Assembly: GCF_019973615.1 (NCBI RefSeq)
Contig: NZ_AP024238.1
Coordinates: forward strand, 4,609,989 to 4,673,988
Direction: 5' to 3'
Length of the DNA stretch: 64,000 nt
DNA from: Rhodoferax lithotrophicus
Lineage (GTDB): Bacteria; Pseudomonadota; Gammaproteobacteria; Burkholderiales; Burkholderiaceae_C
Under the pieces are notes generated by a model, which did not search any database, was not told the origin of the DNA, and saw nothing but the letters and a program-made list of their open reading frames with translations. A program made the translations under genes and the position numbers. Positions 16,645 through 26,772 of this stretch are shown piece after piece; the first letter of the stretch is position 1; every line of letters starts with the position of its first letter.

Positions 16645-17586
16645 TTATGGATTCAGGCCTAACATCAATTGAAGATTTTGCACGGCTGCACCGCTTGCAC
16701 CCTTGCCTAGGTTGTCCAGACGGGCAACCAATACGGCGTGACGGAATCCATCGCTGGCATCGGTGTTGCCAAACACACGCAATTCAAGTTGGTTGGTGCC
16801 AGCCAAGGCCACTGCATCCAATTTGTTGTCTGTGGTGGCGGGTAACACCTTCACCCAATGGCTTTGCGCGTAGTGCTGGGCCAGTGCCTGATGCAGGTCT
16901 TGCGCCGTGGGCTGACCCGGCAACAGGTCAAGGTGCAACGGCACTTGCACCAGCATGCCCTGCTTGAAGTTGCCGACCGATGGCACAAACAGCGGGCGGC
17001 GGGTCAGGCCGGTGTAGGCCATGATTTCCGGGATGTGTTTGTGTTTCAAACCCAAGCCATACAGTTCAAAGGCGGGAGCCGTACCCTGCTCATAGGCTTC
17101 GATCATGGGGCGGCCCCCGCCGGAATAACCACTGACAGAGGGCAGGCACAAGGGAAAATCAGCCGGAATCAGCCCTGCGTCCACCAGTGGACGCAGCAGC
17201 GCAATGGCCCCGGTGGCATAACAACCGGGGTTGGCCACACGCCGGGCTTGGCGCACGCATTCGGTTTGCCCCAGAGTCAACTCAGGAAAACCATAAACCC
17301 AGCCACTTGTGGTGCGGTGTGCGGTAGATGCATCAATGATTTTGGGGCCGGGTTGCCCGGTGGTGCGAATGAGTTCGTCCACCATGGCCACCGACTCAAT
17401 GGCAGCATCGTCATGCAGGCACAACACGACCAGATCGGCCTGTGTCATCAACTCAAGCTTGGCCAACGGGTCTTTGCGCCGCTCTGGTGCAATGCTGATC
17501 AGCTCGATATCTGGGAGCTTTTGCAAACGTTCGCGAATTTGTAAACCGGTGGTGCCTGCTTCGCCATCAATGAAGATTTTTTGCAT
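16645..17586 (-). CDS. argC: N-acetyl-gamma-glutamyl-phosphate reductase (type 2 ArgC)
   Basis: A 313-residue enzyme of arginine synthesis that reduces N-acetylglutamyl phosphate to the semialdehyde. The NADP-binding start is KIFIDGEAGTTGLQIRERL, the short type 2 form. The catalytic Cys is in VANPGCYATGAIALL and the substrate loop SGYSGGGRP is present. I chose the ATG at 17586 because MQKIFIDGEAG is the family start; the frame is open to 17724 without similarity. It stands alone, divergent from sucCD, with a 161-base gap for both promoters. Confidence 0.93.
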   Translation of the reverse strand: MQKIFIDGEAGTTGLQIRERLQKLPDIELISIAPERRKDPLAKLELMTQADLVVLCLHDDAAIESVAMVDELIRTTGQPGPKIIDASTAHRTTSGWVYGFPELTLGQTECVRQARRVANPGCYATGAIALLRPLVDAGLIPADFPLCLPSVSGYSGGGRPMIEAYEQGTAPAFELYGLGLKHKHIPEIMAYTGLTRRPLFVPSVGNFKQGMLVQVPLHLDLLPGQPTAQDLHQALAQHYAQSHWVKVLPATTDNKLDAVALAGTNQLELRVFGNTDASDGFRHAVLVARLDNLGKGASGAAVQNLQLMLGLNP

Positions 17587-17747
17587 TATGAACTCGCGTC
17601 TTGAAAAGAGAGGTGCTTGTAAGACTTGCACAAGATTGATATGAATCAGCATGATACAGTCCCGTGTTGCATCGTCTGGTGTCGCTGAGACTGTTCTGCG
17701 GAACATTCCAGCTGACAATCCCACCCTTTATTCCTGAGAGAGAGCTC

Positions 17748-18911
17748 ATGAAAATTCACGAGTACCAAGGCAAGGAAATCTTGCGTCAATTTGGTGTGCC
17801 AGTGCCACGCGGCATTGCAGCGTTCACCGTTCAAGAAGCGGTGGAAGCCGCACAAAAACTCGGCGGCCCGGTTTGGGTTGTCAAGGCTCAGATCCACGCA
17901 GGTGGACGCGGCAAGGGCGGCGGTGTCAAGTTGGCGCGCTCCATTGACGACGTGAAAAAACTCGCTGGTGAAATTCTGGGTATGCAACTGGTCACACACC
18001 AAACTGGCCCAGAAGGCCAAAAGGTACGCCGCTTGCTGATTGAAGATGGCGCAGACATCAAAAAAGAATACTACGTGTCTGCAGTGACTGACCGGGCTTC
18101 ACAGCGTGTGGCCATGATCGTCTCCAGCGAAGGGGGCATGGACATTGAAGAAGTGGCGCATTCCACGCCTGAAAAAATCATCACCGAGATTGTTGATCCA
18201 GCGACCGGCTTGACAGAAGCACAAGCCACCAAACTGGCCAACGCGATTGGCGTACCCGAAGGCTCTACAGCACAAGCGGTGGATGTCCTGCAAAAGGTTT
18301 ACAAGGTTTACATGGAAACCGATGCAGCCTTGGTGGAAATCAATCCGATGATTCTCGAAGGCAACGGCAACATCAAAGCCATTGATGCCAAGTTCAACTT
18401 TGACTCCAACGCGCTTTACCGTCACCCAGAGATCGTGGCTTACCGCGATCTGGATGAAGAAGACCCGGCAGAAGTTGAAGCCAGCAAATTTGATCTGGCC
18501 TACATCAGCTTGGACGGCAACATTGGCTGCCTGGTGAACGGTGCAGGTTTGGCCATGGCCACCATGGACACCATCAAGTTGTTTGGCGCTGAGCCGGCCA
18601 ACTTCCTGGACGTGGGCGGTGGCGCCACTCCTGAAAAGGTCACGGAAGCCTTCAAGATCATGTTGAAGAACCCCAAGGTCAAGGCCATTCTGGTCAACAT
18701 CTTTGGCGGCATCATGAAGTGCGACACCATTGCCACTGGCGTGATCACCGCCTGCAAGGCGACCAACCTGAATGTGCCACTAGTGGTGCGCATGAAAGGT
18801 ACCAACGAGGAATTGGGCAAGAAAATGCTGGCCGAAAGCGGTCTGCCCATCATTTCCGTGGACACCATGGCAGAGGCTGCACAAGCCGCTGTCAAGGCAG
18901 TAGCCAAGTAA
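17748..18911 (+). CDS. sucC: Succinate-CoA ligase (ADP-forming), beta subunit
   Basis: A 387-residue citric-acid-cycle enzyme subunit. It starts MKIHEYQGKEILRQFG and has an ATP-grasp fold with VVKAQIHAGGRGKGGGVK, LVEINPMILEGNG and DVGGGATPEKVTEAFKIM, all standard. The ATG at 17748 follows GAGAGAG, and the family begins exactly here. It is followed 57 bases later by the alpha subunit, the usual operon order. Confidence 0.97.
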   Translation: MKIHEYQGKEILRQFGVPVPRGIAAFTVQEAVEAAQKLGGPVWVVKAQIHAGGRGKGGGVKLARSIDDVKKLAGEILGMQLVTHQTGPEGQKVRRLLIEDGADIKKEYYVSAVTDRASQRVAMIVSSEGGMDIEEVAHSTPEKIITEIVDPATGLTEAQATKLANAIGVPEGSTAQAVDVLQKVYKVYMETDAALVEINPMILEGNGNIKAIDAKFNFDSNALYRHPEIVAYRDLDEEDPAEVEASKFDLAYISLDGNIGCLVNGAGLAMATMDTIKLFGAEPANFLDVGGGATPEKVTEAFKIMLKNPKVKAILVNIFGGIMKCDTIATGVITACKATNLNVPLVVRMKGTNEELGKKMLAESGLPIISVDTMAEAAQAAVKAVAK

Positions 18912-18968
18912 TTTGCCGGGCAGAACCACGTTGCGCGGTGTTCTGCTCCCTACTGATTAGGAAAAAAC

Positions 18969-19862
18969 ATGTCGATCTACATCAATAAAGACACCAAGGT
19001 CATCACCCAAGGTATCACCGGCAAAACTGGCCAGTTCCATACGGAAAAATGCCAGGAATACGCCAACGGCAAGAACTGCTTTGTGGCGGGTGTGAACCCC
19101 AAGAAGGCGGGCGAGTCGATTTTCAACATCCCAATTTACGCCTCAGTCAAAGAAGCTGCTTCTGAAACCGGTGCCACTGTCAGCGTGATCTATGTGCCAC
19201 CCGCAGGTGCAGCAGCAGCCATCTGGGAAGCTGTTGAAGCCGACCTGGATCTGGCGATTTGTATCACCGAAGGTATCCCGGTTCGTGACATGCTGGAAGT
19301 GCGTAACCGCATGAAGGCCAAGGAAGCCGCTGGCGGCAAGAAAACTTTGTTGCTCGGGCCCAATTGCCCCGGTTTGATCACCCCGGACGAAATCAAGATC
19401 GGCATCATGCCTGGTCACATTCACCGCAAGGGTCGCATTGGTGTGGTCAGCCGCTCTGGCACGTTGACTTATGAAGCCGTGGCGCAACTGACTGAAATTG
19501 GTTTGGGCCAATCCAGCGCTGTCGGTATTGGTGGTGACCCCATCAATGGCTTGAAGCACATTGATGTGATGAAGGCTTTTAACGACGATCCTGATACGGA
19601 TGCAGTCATCATGATTGGTGAAATTGGCGGCCCGGATGAAGCTGAAGCAGCCCGTTGGTGCAAACTCAACATGAAGAAACCTATCGTTGGCTTTATTGCT
19701 GGTGTAACTGCACCTGCTGGCAAACGTATGGGCCACGCCGGTGCCTTGATCTCTGGTGGCGCGGACACGGCTGAAGCCAAGCTCGCTGTGATGGAAGAAT
19801 GCGGCTTCAAAGTGACGCGTAATCCTTCTGAAATGGCCAAGTTGCTCAAAGCCATGCTTTGA
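18969..19862 (+). CDS. sucD: Succinate-CoA ligase (ADP-forming), alpha subunit
   Basis: A 297-residue CoA-binding subunit: MSIYINKDTKVITQGITGK at the start, LLGPNCPGLI in the middle, and the phospho-histidine segment KRMGHAGALISGGADTAEAK near residue 248. With sucC it makes ATP from succinyl-CoA. A rho-independent terminator lies 46 bases downstream, so the operon ends here. Confidence 0.97.
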   Translation: MSIYINKDTKVITQGITGKTGQFHTEKCQEYANGKNCFVAGVNPKKAGESIFNIPIYASVKEAASETGATVSVIYVPPAGAAAAIWEAVEADLDLAICITEGIPVRDMLEVRNRMKAKEAAGGKKTLLLGPNCPGLITPDEIKIGIMPGHIHRKGRIGVVSRSGTLTYEAVAQLTEIGLGQSSAVGIGGDPINGLKHIDVMKAFNDDPDTDAVIMIGEIGGPDEAEAARWCKLNMKKPIVGFIAGVTAPAGKRMGHAGALISGGADTAEAKLAVMEECGFKVTRNPSEMAKLLKAML

Positions 19863-19907
19863 TCGGAGATCGTGATGAACACTGCATTACATATGCAGTG
19901 TCATGCA

Positions 19908-19945
19908 AAGCCGGATGCCCATCTGATGGACAATCCGGCTTTTTT
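19908..19945 (+). terminator. Rho-independent terminator of sucCD
   Basis: AAGCCGGAT (19908-19916) pairs with ATCCGGCTT (19933-19941), followed by TTTT. A second small hairpin, CACTGCAT/ATGCAGTG at 19880-19900, lies just before it. Confidence 0.85.
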
Positions 19946-20266
19946 GTTTATGGCAAGACCATGCCATCATTACAGAAACTGAATTGGAACAATTTTTAAC
20001 TCTGTATTTTTGGCTGACCGTTAGGTAAATTAACCTGATTGGCATTCAGCCAGGCTGGATTACAGGCATCATGGCGCGCAGTGCTCCGGCCTTTATCGCA
20101 TGGTTGCCTTAGCAGGGAGCTTGGCAGTACATTTTCGGGATAGTAAGAGCGCTGCTGGTGTGGTTGACCGGTACCTACTTGGGCCGTCAGGCACAAAAAC
20201 AGGGGGTGGTGTACTTTTGATATCCGGTTTTAAGGTGTAGAAGGATGTCAAAATTGATCAGAAACG
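19946..20266. other. Intergenic region, no confident gene
   Basis: About 320 bases between the sucCD terminator and the kinase gene. Short open frames occur on both strands but none has a ribosome site or a family I know. The minus-strand one ending at 19996 closes with CNPAWLNANQVNLPNGQPK, which looks protein-like and could be a remnant. Promoter sequences for the kinase block should lie near 20150-20260. Confidence 0.35.
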
Positions 20267-22975
20267 ATGGTGTTAATGGCTAAATCAAATTCACTTTTTC
20301 GCTCTGATGCGTTTGCTGCCTTGTTGCTGGTGGCTGCGGTGGTGATGTTGCATATTTCAACCGATGCGATTAGTACCCTTGAGCGGCGCTTTTACGATTT
20401 TGCAAGCACCAGTACGTCACGGCAGCCTTCCAATCAGATTGCAGTAATTGCCATAGACGATCAAAGTATTGCCAACATTGGACGCTGGCCTTGGTCGCGT
20501 GACGTTCATGCCAAATTGATTGATCAATTGGCACAGGCTAAAGCCAAAACCATCGTGCATACGGCATTTTTCTTTGAGCCTCAGGTGGATCGTGGCCTAG
20601 GTTTTATTCGCCAGATGAAAGAGTTGCTTCTGTCAGAAGATGTTGCACTGGACTCAACAGAGAGCCATCGCCAATTGACCGGGGTGATCGCCAAGGCTGA
20701 ATCTGAGCTAGATACCGATGGGCAACTTGCTCGCAGCTTCAAAGCCGCTGGCAATGTCATTATTCCATCTGTGTTTACGCTAGGCCATCCACAGGGTCGG
20801 CCCGATGTTGCACTACCAGACTTTGCTGCGGCTAGTACGATCGAAGAAAGTCAGGGGTTTTCACTTCCAGCAAGCAAAGGCCAATGGCCTATGGCCAGTC
20901 TCGGTTCTGCAGCCGCTGGTGTGGGACACCTTAATCAATTGCAGGATGTGGACGGTGCCGTACGACAAGAGCCCTTGCTGATCAATTATTATGGTCATGC
21001 GGTGCCATCCATGGCGTTGCTGGCAGCGCTTAATAGCTTGAACCTGAACACCTCGGACATCAAGCTGATACCGGGTGAGTCTGTTCAGATCGGGCAATTA
21101 CGCATCAAAACGGATACTTCTGCCCTTATGCTGCCCCAGTTTTACCCAGGGCGTGATGGCAAACCTGCTTTTGCCGTGGATTCTTTTTATGACGTGCTTA
21201 CTGGCAAGATACCCGCATCCAAATATGCGGGCAAAGTGGTGGTGATTGGTGCCACCGCAGCAGGAGTGGGTACGCAGTTTCCGGTGCCAGGCAATCCGTC
21301 GCTGTCTCCAGCTGAAACCATTGCCCATATCACCTCAAGTATTCTTCAGGAACACTTTATTGTTCAGCCTTCGTGGGGTGTCTGGGTGGGGCCTCTGGTG
21401 TTGGCCATAGTGAGTTTGTATCTTATTTTTGCAATGCCTATGCTTTCAGCAGGAATGTCCGCTGCATCCACCAGTGTGTTGTTTCTGGCATTGCTGTTGA
21501 CCGAATTTGGCTTGTTGTCGGGTCAGGCAATCTGGATTCCATTGGTATTTCCGGCCGCGTTGTTGCTGCTTGGACATCTTGCCTTAACCACCAAGCGTTT
21601 TTTGTTCACTGAGGCAGGCAAGATCAAGGCGGATGAGGAGTCTGCTGAAACCAACCGCATGATGGGTTTGGCACTGCAGGGACAAGGACAGCTTGACATG
21701 GCATTTGATCGTTTTCGCCGTGTGCCTCTGGGTCCAGATGTCATGGACAACCTCTACAACTTGGCACTTGACTTTGAACGCAAACGCCAATTCAACAAAG
21801 CCCAAGCAGTCTATGAACACATGGCCAGTTTTAATGCCGGATTCAAAGACCTGAAAGTTAAGCTCAACCGGGCCAAAAATTTATCAGAAACGGTGATGCT
21901 GGGTGGATCAAGTGGGCATCCTGGTGGCACCATGGTATTGGCAGAAGGTGCCGTAGAAAAACCCATGTTGGGCCGCTACCAAGTTGAAAAAGAGCTTGGT
22001 AAAGGGGCTATGGGTGTGGTGTATCTTGGCAAAGACCCCAAAATTGGTCGTGTTGTAGCCATCAAAACCTTGGCCTTGAGTAGTGAGTTTGAGGGTGATG
22101 ATCTGGTGGATGCCAGGCAGCGGTTTTTCCGGGAGGCAGAAACTGCAGGCCGACTGCAGCATCAGAACATTGTGACCATTTTTGATGCTGGAGAAGAGCA
22201 CGATCTGGCTTATATTGCCATGGAGTTCCTCAAAGGCAAAGACTTGACAGAGTTTGCCAAGCCAGGGCACTTATTGGCGGTTCCCGTGGTGGTATCAATT
22301 GTGGCGCGGGTCGCACAAGCGCTGGCATATGCGCACCGCCAGCATGTGGTTCACCGTGACATCAAACCGGCAAATATCATGTATGAAGTGGCGACAGATA
22401 CCGTCAAGGTGACTGATTTTGGTATTGCCCGGATCACAGACTCCAGCAAAACAAAAACAGGATTGGTGCTGGGCACCCCCAGTTTTATGTCACCGGAACA
22501 ATTGGCTGGCAAAAAAGTGGATGGCCGATCAGACTTGTATTCGCTGGGGGTCATGTTGTTTCAATTGCTTACTGGTGTACTACCGTTCCGTGGCGAATCA
22601 ATGACAGAGCTGATGTACAAAATTGCGAACGAAGAAGCCCCTAGCCTGCAGACGATCCGCGCTGGTTTACCAACCTCGCTGGCTGCTGTCGTACAGCGTG
22701 CTTTGACAAAAAACCCTCAACTTCGGTATGCAGATGGCGAGGAGATGGCGCGAGATTTGAATGCCACGCTATCGGCAATGTCGCCAAATGGTATGTCGAT
22801 GTTGAACCAACCTGAGAACAAAATTGTTTCAACAGATACAGGGTTCGAAAAGACGCAAACCTTTGCGGCCACGGAACCCCTGTCGGCCACCTCATTTGAA
22901 AAGACGGATTTTTTGTCGACCACAGTGACTGCGCCGAAAGACATGAAAAATCGACCGCCAGATCTGGAAATTTAA
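20267..22975 (+). CDS. CHASE2-domain membrane Ser/Thr protein kinase
   Basis: A 902-residue two-part signalling protein. An N-terminal membrane helix is followed by a CHASE2 extracytoplasmic sensor (IAVIAIDDQSIANIGRWPWS; residues ~40-345), three more membrane helices (~365-450), a short TPR-like stretch (LDMAFDRFRRVP; NKAQAVYEHMASF), then a eukaryotic-type kinase (~565-830): GKGAMGVVY P-loop, VAIKTLAL lysine, HRDIKPANIMY catalytic loop, DFGIARI and SPEQ. All key residues are intact. Phosphorylation of Ser/Thr in neighbours such as the FHA protein is likely. The gene heads a same-strand run with its phosphatase 12 bases downstream. The block is visibly AT-richer than its surroundings. Confidence 0.93.
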   Translation: MVLMAKSNSLFRSDAFAALLLVAAVVMLHISTDAISTLERRFYDFASTSTSRQPSNQIAVIAIDDQSIANIGRWPWSRDVHAKLIDQLAQAKAKTIVHTAFFFEPQVDRGLGFIRQMKELLLSEDVALDSTESHRQLTGVIAKAESELDTDGQLARSFKAAGNVIIPSVFTLGHPQGRPDVALPDFAAASTIEESQGFSLPASKGQWPMASLGSAAAGVGHLNQLQDVDGAVRQEPLLINYYGHAVPSMALLAALNSLNLNTSDIKLIPGESVQIGQLRIKTDTSALMLPQFYPGRDGKPAFAVDSFYDVLTGKIPASKYAGKVVVIGATAAGVGTQFPVPGNPSLSPAETIAHITSSILQEHFIVQPSWGVWVGPLVLAIVSLYLIFAMPMLSAGMSAASTSVLFLALLLTEFGLLSGQAIWIPLVFPAALLLLGHLALTTKRFLFTEAGKIKADEESAETNRMMGLALQGQGQLDMAFDRFRRVPLGPDVMDNLYNLALDFERKRQFNKAQAVYEHMASFNAGFKDLKVKLNRAKNLSETVMLGGSSGHPGGTMVLAEGAVEKPMLGRYQVEKELGKGAMGVVYLGKDPKIGRVVAIKTLALSSEFEGDDLVDARQRFFREAETAGRLQHQNIVTIFDAGEEHDLAYIAMEFLKGKDLTEFAKPGHLLAVPVVVSIVARVAQALAYAHRQHVVHRDIKPANIMYEVATDTVKVTDFGIARITDSSKTKTGLVLGTPSFMSPEQLAGKKVDGRSDLYSLGVMLFQLLTGVLPFRGESMTELMYKIANEEAPSLQTIRAGLPTSLAAVVQRALTKNPQLRYADGEEMARDLNATLSAMSPNGMSMLNQPENKIVSTDTGFEKTQTFAATEPLSATSFEKTDFLSTTVTAPKDMKNRPPDLEI

Positions 22976-22987
22976 TTCATCCACTTT

Positions 22988-23782
22988 ATGAAATACCAAT
23001 TTTTTGCACTCACAGATCAAGGGCGTGTACGCAATAACAACGAGGATTCAGCCAGCTTCGACGAACCCCATCGCGTGGCCGTTTTGGCTGATGGCATGGG
23101 GGGGTACAACGCTGGTGAGGTGGCCAGTGGCATGGCCACCGTGTTTATGCAGTCTGAATTAGTACGCTGGTTGTCTTCTGGCGCACAAAATGCTGATGCG
23201 GAGAAAATTGGGAAAGCTATCGATATTTGCGCCCGCAAAGTCAACCAATCGATCCTGCAGGCAGCTGTATCCAATCCACAGTATGCAGGCATGGGCACCA
23301 CACTGGTGGTTGGAGTTTTTCAAGAGGCCAGCCTAACACTCGGGCATGTGGGTGATTCACGTTGTTACAGATACCGAGCCAATCAACTGGTGCAACTTAC
23401 CAAAGACCACTCCATGCTCCAAGAACAGGTGGATGCTGGATTGTTGACACCCGAGCAGGCGGAAATTGCCCCTGGAAAAAATTTGTTGACACGCGCATTA
23501 GGTGCCGAAGATGATTTGAGGATCGACGTAGGCACTTACTTGGTTGAAGCCGACGACATTTACCTGATGTGTTCGGATGGCCTCACGGACATGGTCCAAG
23601 AAGAAGACATTGCGAATATCTTGAAAATTGGTACATCACTTGAATCGTTGGCCACAGAACTCATCAAAGCAGCCAATGCCAGTGGTGGACGCGATAACAT
23701 AGCCGTGCTTCTGATAAAAGCCCAGGCTCCAGCAGTGCCTGCGGGGCTCATGTCATCTTGGTTTGGCCGCTCGAAGCATTAG
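22988..23782 (+). CDS. PP2C-family Ser/Thr protein phosphatase
   Basis: A 264-residue metal-dependent phosphatase with all PPM motifs: Arg in GRVRNNNEDS, VLADGMGGYNAGEVAS, GMGTTLVVG, GHVGDSRCYRY, LTKDHS, CSDGLTDMV and GGRDNIAVL. The metal-binding aspartates are intact. It should reverse phosphorylation by the kinase 12 bases upstream; paired kinase/phosphatase genes are typical of bacterial Ser/Thr signalling. Cytoplasmic, with no signal or membrane segment. Confidence 0.93.
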   Translation: MKYQFFALTDQGRVRNNNEDSASFDEPHRVAVLADGMGGYNAGEVASGMATVFMQSELVRWLSSGAQNADAEKIGKAIDICARKVNQSILQAAVSNPQYAGMGTTLVVGVFQEASLTLGHVGDSRCYRYRANQLVQLTKDHSMLQEQVDAGLLTPEQAEIAPGKNLLTRALGAEDDLRIDVGTYLVEADDIYLMCSDGLTDMVQEEDIANILKIGTSLESLATELIKAANASGGRDNIAVLLIKAQAPAVPAGLMSSWFGRSKH

Positions 23783-23831
23783 TGGACATGATGGATACAA
23801 GTTTTATTTTTTCTAAATGCAGGAGGCGATC

Positions 23832-24467
23832 ATGCCAAAGGTAATTGTCACGATCGATGATGTTGTGATCAAGGAAGTTCCGCTGACCAAAGATCAAACC
23901 ACAGTCGGACGGCGACCTTACAACGACATTGTGATCGATAACCTGGCTGTCAGTGGTGAGCATGCTATTTTGAGAATGCTTGCCGGACAGGTTTCAGTGG
24001 AAGACTTGAACAGCACCAATGGGACGTTTGTCAATGGCAAAGCTGTCAAAAAACAGACACTCATCCATGGCGATGTATTGGAACTTGGTAAATACAAACT
24101 CAAGTTTGAAAATCACCCGGTAGCCGATGATTTTGAAAAAACCATGTTGGTCAAAGCACGCCCATCTGCGGTTCCACCCTCCCCGCCTCCAGCTCCAGTG
24201 GTGGACATTCATGGCGCTATCAAGGTTGTGTCAGGTCCAGCGGCTGGTCGGGAAATGGCCCTCACCAAGGTAGTGACCACGATTGGCAAGCCTGGTGTCG
24301 CGGTGGCAGCGATTACCCGCAGGCAACACCATTTCCAGATTTGTCATGTCGAAGGAGGGGCTCAACCGACACTCAATGGGGTCATGGTGGGTACTGAGCC
24401 AGTGGTACTTAATTCCGGCGATCAAATTGTGTTGGCTGGTACACACATGCAGTTTATTCAGTCATGA
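23832..24467 (+). CDS. Protein with two FHA domains (phosphothreonine reader)
   Basis: A 211-residue protein. The first FHA domain is classic, with TVGRRPYNDIVIDNLAVSGE (Arg/Ser/His phosphopeptide contacts) and DLNSTNGTFVNGK. A proline-rich linker (PSAVPPSPPPAPV) leads to a second, more divergent FHA-like domain (TIGKPGVAVAAITRRQHHF). FHA domains bind phosphothreonine, so it probably reads the output of the kinase two genes upstream. I chose the ATG at 23832, preceded by AGGAGG; the frame opens at 23817 with that ribosome site inside it. Confidence 0.9.
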   Translation: MPKVIVTIDDVVIKEVPLTKDQTTVGRRPYNDIVIDNLAVSGEHAILRMLAGQVSVEDLNSTNGTFVNGKAVKKQTLIHGDVLELGKYKLKFENHPVADDFEKTMLVKARPSAVPPSPPPAPVVDIHGAIKVVSGPAAGREMALTKVVTTIGKPGVAVAAITRRQHHFQICHVEGGAQPTLNGVMVGTEPVVLNSGDQIVLAGTHMQFIQS

Positions 24468-24508
24468 TTTCTGGCTGACTTGAGCATAGGCTTTTATTGA
24501 CGCAGCCC

Positions 24509-26770
24509 ATGTCCTTTCTGATTCGACACTGGCAGCGTCTGCTGTTGTCACTGGTTCCGTTGCTGTTGGCGCTACTGCATAGTTTGGGTATTTGGCAAAT
24601 TGATGTATTGGATCGCCTGGATGCCATGGTCTATGACGCACGTTTACGTGCCACCATGCCCAATACGCTGGATACACGCATTGTCATCGTTGATGTAGAT
24701 GAAAAAAGCCTGGCTGAATTGGGGCGTTGGCCTTGGTCCCGCAACAAAATGGCAGCATTGACACAATCCCTGTTTGATCAGTATCAAATTTCCCTGCTTG
24801 GTTTTGACGTTGTGTTTGCTGAGGCAGATGTCAGCTCGGGCCTGAACCAACTTCAAGCCCTGGCGCAGCAAGCACTGAGTCATGATGCTGGTTTTTTGAC
24901 GCACTTGGCACAACTCACACCGTCCTTGGATTATGACGCTGTGTTTGCCAAGTCATTGGCTGACCGGCCTGTGGTTTTAGGCTATTATTTTTCCAGTGAG
25001 CAGCAGGGGCGAACCAATGGGGTGCTACCAGCACCCGTGATGAGCGCACAGGATGTGTTCAACCGCAATGTACCCATGCTGGATTGGAGTGGTTACGGAG
25101 CCAATATCGCGCCGTTGGCACAAGCGGCCCCCTTGGCTGGTTTTTTTAACTCTCGCACTGACACTGACGGTGTCGTGCGAACCCTGCCGTTGCTTGTCCG
25201 GTATGAGGGTCAATACTATGAGTCCCTCACCCTTGCCATGTTTCGTCGCTTGATCGGTATGCCGCAAGTGACACCAGGGTGGTCTTCTGACCTGCGGCAG
25301 ACGGAGAAAAATGCGGAGTTACAAAGTGTGGTACTTAAGTGGCCAGACAAATCATTCACGATTCCGTTGGATTCAACAGGTGGGTTGTTGATACCTTTTC
25401 GTGGAAAAGGTGGCCCCCAAGGGGGGTCTTTCAATTATTTGTCTGCTAGCGATGTACTGTCCGGGCGGGTACCTGTGGCGCAATTACGCGGAAAAATTGC
25501 GCTACTGGGTACCACGGCTCCTGGGATTGTGGATTTGCGTGCAACACCGGTTAATGCCACCTATCCTGGCATTGAAGTGCAGGCCAATGCGTTGGCCAGT
25601 TTATTGGATCGGCGGTTTTTGATCAAACCAGCACATTCAAAAGGCTATGAGGCGTTGCTGATCATCTTCGTTGGTCTGATGTTGACTCTTTCTTTGCCCA
25701 TGCTTCGTGCTCCTGTTGCTGTAGCGCTGAGTCTGGGGGTGTTAGTTGTCCTTGGGGGTATCCATTGGTGGCTGTATCAGGCACACAGCGTGGTCATGGG
25801 TCTGGCATCTGTGTGGTTGATGGCTGCAGCTATTTTTATATTGAATGTGGGGTATGGCTACCTCGTGGCTTCACGTTCACGTCGGGACCTGATCGCCTTG
25901 TTCGGTACCTACGTACCGCCGGAAGTTGTGCGCGAGATGGTCAAAGATCCAGACAACTACAGCATGCGCGCCAGAAGCGATGAACTCACCGTGATGTTCT
26001 GTGACATGCGGGGTTTTACCGAAATGTCTGAAAAACTCGCACCACTGCAACTGCAGCAGTTGCTCAACCACGTCTTCAGCGAATTGACACAAGTGATTGG
26101 AGCCAACCGCGGTACGGTGGACAAATACATGGGGGACTGTGTCATGGCGTTTTGGGGCGCTCCTATCGTTTCACCAATGCATGCTCAATTGGCGGTCAAA
26201 GCAGCCGTTGAAATGACCCAGGCACTTAGCCGCATCAATCAGGCCTACAAAGCAGGTGAGTTTTCACACATCCATTTCAACATTGGATGGGGTATTGGCA
26301 TCAATACCGGGCAAATGTATGTGGGTGATATGGGTTCCAACATCCGACGCAGTTACACCGTGATTGGTGATGCTGTCAACATCGGTTCCCGGCTGGAAGG
26401 CTTGTGCAAGGTGTATGGTGTCAGCACGGTGGTGAGTGAGTCTACGCGGATATTGGCCAGTAATTTTGTCTGGCAAGAGCTTGATTTGGTGCGTGTCAAA
26501 GGCAAGCAGCAAGTCATTGCCATCTTTACACCGTTGGCGGCAGTGGGTCAGCTTGAAGCCAAGAAAGCTCGGGAGTTGGCCGTTTGGGACGCTTTTTTGA
26601 CGGCTTACCGTGAACAAGATCATGATGAAGCGACCACGTTGATCGCCCAACTTTTGCATATCGACAATACCAAGTTGCTCTACCAACTGTATGCACAACG
26701 CGTAGATGTCCAACGCCAGCACCCCAAGATTCCCGGTTGGGATGGTGCCACCAATTTTGAGACCAAGTAA
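24509..26770 (+). CDS. CHASE2-domain class III adenylate/guanylate cyclase
   Basis: A 753-residue membrane cyclase. N-terminal helix, CHASE2 sensor (IVIVDVDEKSLAELGRWPWS), three membrane helices (~375-455), then a class III cyclase domain: VMFCDMRGFTEM and DKYMGDCVMAFWGAP supply the two metal aspartates, and VIGDAVNIGSRLEGL the substrate/transition-state residues. It looks active; a Lys/Asp pair favours ATP over GTP. Its CHASE2 domain and membrane layout match the kinase gene upstream, so both may sense the same signal. The ATG at 24509 is preferred to a TTG at 24497. The next gene starts two bases after the stop. Confidence 0.92.
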   Translation: MSFLIRHWQRLLLSLVPLLLALLHSLGIWQIDVLDRLDAMVYDARLRATMPNTLDTRIVIVDVDEKSLAELGRWPWSRNKMAALTQSLFDQYQISLLGFDVVFAEADVSSGLNQLQALAQQALSHDAGFLTHLAQLTPSLDYDAVFAKSLADRPVVLGYYFSSEQQGRTNGVLPAPVMSAQDVFNRNVPMLDWSGYGANIAPLAQAAPLAGFFNSRTDTDGVVRTLPLLVRYEGQYYESLTLAMFRRLIGMPQVTPGWSSDLRQTEKNAELQSVVLKWPDKSFTIPLDSTGGLLIPFRGKGGPQGGSFNYLSASDVLSGRVPVAQLRGKIALLGTTAPGIVDLRATPVNATYPGIEVQANALASLLDRRFLIKPAHSKGYEALLIIFVGLMLTLSLPMLRAPVAVALSLGVLVVLGGIHWWLYQAHSVVMGLASVWLMAAAIFILNVGYGYLVASRSRRDLIALFGTYVPPEVVREMVKDPDNYSMRARSDELTVMFCDMRGFTEMSEKLAPLQLQQLLNHVFSELTQVIGANRGTVDKYMGDCVMAFWGAPIVSPMHAQLAVKAAVEMTQALSRINQAYKAGEFSHIHFNIGWGIGINTGQMYVGDMGSNIRRSYTVIGDAVNIGSRLEGLCKVYGVSTVVSESTRILASNFVWQELDLVRVKGKQQVIAIFTPLAAVGQLEAKKARELAVWDAFLTAYREQDHDEATTLIAQLLHIDNTKLLYQLYAQRVDVQRQHPKIPGWDGATNFETK

Positions 26771-26772
26771 TC